DNA of 7,165 bases from an uncultured Collinsella sp. (lineage in GTDB: Bacteria; Actinomycetota; Coriobacteriia; Coriobacteriales; Coriobacteriaceae), in NCBI GenBank assembly GCA_900552185.1, contig URYT01000099.1:1-7165 (forward strand), read 5' to 3'. Each line of letters opens with the position of its first letter. Position 1 is the first letter of the stretch. This document shows positions 6,269 to 7,165 of the stretch, piece after piece. The notes under the pieces are model-generated. The model worked only from the letters and a program-made list of their open reading frames with translations. It had not been told where the DNA came from and did not search any database. The position numbers and the translations under genes were made by a program.

Positions 6269-6274
6269 CTCCTT
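6269..6274 (-). promoter_or_regulatory. Ribosome binding site of the small membrane protein gene
   Basis: Reading the minus strand, AAGGAG is followed by the 6 bases CGATCG and then ATG. This near-ideal site is the main reason for calling the 79-codon frame a gene rather than chance. Confidence 0.75.
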
Positions 6275-6288
6275 CCGGGTGACTCTTA

Positions 6289-6317
6289 TATGTAATTCTA
6301 CAGCAGTCCTTTTTCAA
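6289..6317 (-). promoter_or_regulatory. Possible promoter of the small membrane protein gene
   Basis: On the minus strand TTGAAA (plus 6312-6317) matches five of six bases of the -35 consensus and lies 17 bases before TACATA (plus 6289-6294), a poor -10 in an AT-rich TACATATAAG stretch. Position and spacing suit the gene starting at 6262. This is a weak motif-only call. Confidence 0.3.
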
Positions 6318-6354
6318 AGGATCGCACAGTACTGAATAACGTGCACTTTCGCTG

Positions 6355-6384
6355 GAGGGTCGCTGTTTGGCGGCCCTCTTTTTT
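6355..6384 (+). terminator. Strong intrinsic terminator, plus strand
   Basis: GAGGGTCGC (6355-6363) pairs with GCGGCCCTC (6370-6378) over nine positions with one G-U wobble, around the six-base loop TGTTTG, and is followed directly by six T residues (6379-6384). On the minus strand no T-run follows, so it works in the plus direction only. The nearest plus-strand gene upstream is the AI-2E transporter, whose stop is about 340 bases away. It therefore most likely ends that operon's long 3' untranslated region and shields alaS from readthrough. It lies upstream of the alaS promoter, and no T-box sequence is visible, so I do not read it as a leader attenuator. Confidence 0.85.
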
Positions 6385-6410
6385 GCACTTGCGCGGTGGG
6401 ATGGTAATAT
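6383..6410 (+). promoter_or_regulatory. alaS: Promoter of alaS (-35 plus extended -10)
   Basis: TTGCAC (6383-6388) lies 16 bases before TAATAT (6405-6410), which is preceded by TG and one spacer base (6402-6404), an extended -10. The first two T residues of the -35 are also the last two of the terminator T-run, so the elements are packed without a gap. Transcription would start near 6417, leaving a leader of about 40 bases. This leader holds a small hairpin, GTTTC-GATGT-GAAAC (6426-6440), just before the ribosome binding site at 6442-6447. Confidence 0.6.
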
Positions 6411-6456
6411 CGTTACGTTTGAACTGTTTCGATGTGAAACCGAGGAGATTCCCTCT

Positions 6457-7165
6457 ATGAGTGCTGACTACCCGTCAATGACTACGGCCGAGATCCGCTC
6501 CAAGTTCCTCAACTTCTTTGAGGAGCGCGGTCTTAAGCTCTATCCTTCTTCGTCCCTCGTCCCCGATGATCCCTCGCTGCTGCTTGCCAACGCCGGCATG
6601 AACCAGTTTAAGGAGTACTACCAGGGCAAGAAGACCATGAAGGAGATCGGCGCGATTTCCTGCCAGAAGTGCGTCCGCACCAACGACATCGATTGCATCG
6701 GCGAGGACGGTCGTCACCTGTCGTTCTTCGAGATGCTCGGCGATTTCTCTTTTGGCGGCGTCTCCAAGGAGCAGGCTTGCGCATGGGCCTTTGAGCTCAT
6801 CACCAAGGAGTTCAAGCTGCCGCTCGACCGCCTGTACTTTACCGTCTTTACCGAGGACGACGAGACCCACGACGTGTGGCGTTCTCTGGGCGTTGCCGAG
6901 GACCACATCTCCCGCCTGGGCGAGGACGACAACTTCTGGGCTGCCGGCCCCACCGGTCCCTGCGGCCCCTGCTCGGAGATCTACTACGACCGGGGCCCAG
7001 AGTGGGGCTGTGGCAAGCCCGGCTGCACTGTGGGCTGTGACTGTGACCGCTATATTGAGGTTTGGAATATCGTCTTTTCCCAGTTTGACAACGACGGTGA
7101 GGGTCACTATACTGAGCTGAAGCAGAAGAACATCGATACCGGCATGGGCCTGGAGCGGCTGGCCT
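6457..7165 (+). CDS. alaS: Alanyl-tRNA synthetase, N-terminal part (cut by window end)
   Basis: The frame is open from ATG 6457 to the window edge: 236 codons plus one base of a protein normally near 870-880 residues. AlaRS, a class II synthetase, charges tRNA-Ala in the cytosol. The catalytic-domain signatures are clear: LLLANAGMNQFK (41-52), CQKCVRTNDID (69-79), HLSFFEMLGDFSFG (87-100, motif 2 region, with D96 where many homologues have Asn), AAGPTGPCGPCSEIYYDRG (162-180), the Cys-rich GCGKPGCTVGCDCDRYIEVWN (184-204), and KNIDTGMGLERLA (224-236). The start is supported by GAGGAG at 6442-6447, 9 bases upstream, and by the promoter ending at 6410. Editing and C-Ala domains lie beyond the window. 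The gene is divergent from the small membrane protein gene and insulated by the terminator at 6355-6384. Confidence 0.98.
   Translation, partial: MSADYPSMTTAEIRSKFLNFFEERGLKLYPSSSLVPDDPSLLLANAGMNQFKEYYQGKKTMKEIGAISCQKCVRTNDIDCIGEDGRHLSFFEMLGDFSFGGVSKEQACAWAFELITKEFKLPLDRLYFTVFTEDDETHDVWRSLGVAEDHISRLGEDDNFWAAGPTGPCGPCSEIYYDRGPEWGCGKPGCTVGCDCDRYIEVWNIVFSQFDNDGEGHYTELKQKNIDTGMGLERLA

Noticed and set aside
6355..6456. T-box riboswitch or attenuator controlling alaS
   Set aside because: No T-box sequence or specifier stem is visible, and the terminator lies upstream of the likely alaS promoter, so it would not be in the alaS transcript.

Overview
The window looks like chromosomal DNA from a high-GC Gram-positive bacterium, most likely an actinobacterial gut anaerobe of the Coriobacteriia (Collinsella-like). 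This rests on moderate-to-high GC, strong GGAGG-type ribosome binding sites, a Gram-positive/actinobacterial-type LexA box, and the gene order rarA - DUF948 - ... - alaS, which resembles actinobacterial chromosomes. The genus is inferred from family resemblance and was not tested by a search.

Layout. (1) 1-1345: an extended -10 promoter, then an HD-domain dNTP triphosphohydrolase of the Dgt family. (2) 1331-2756: rarA, a complete AAA+ replication-associated recombination ATPase. Between the two genes, overlapping the stop codon of the first, lies a perfect CGAAC-N4-GTTCG palindrome, the Gram-positive SOS (LexA) box. It sits where it would cover the -35 region of the candidate rarA promoter. 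(3) 2757-6016: a tightly packed four-gene operon: a DUF948 membrane coiled-coil protein, a small RsbW/SpoIIAB-like anti-sigma protein that appears to have lost its ATP-binding residues, a SigB/SigF/SigG-type sigma factor, and an AI-2E family permease with a long acidic tail. The junctions are an 8-nt overlap, a 1-nt gap and a 4-nt ATGA overlap, so translation is probably coupled. (4) 6023-6262, minus strand: a 79-residue two-helix membrane protein with a very good ribosome binding site, convergent with the operon. (5) 6263-6456: a divergent intergenic region with a strong plus-strand intrinsic terminator and an extended -10 promoter. (6) 6457 to the window end: the 5' part of alaS (alanyl-tRNA synthetase), cut by the window edge.

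Functionally, the left part concerns nucleotide pools and replication-fork repair, with a probable DNA-damage control point. The middle is a probable general-stress sigma module coupled to envelope proteins. The right end is translation. I see no mobile element, CRISPR array, tRNA or rRNA. Most of the window is ordinary core genome. The points most worth following are the SOS box before rarA, the degenerate anti-sigma protein, and the small membrane gene lying antisense to the operon's 3' end.
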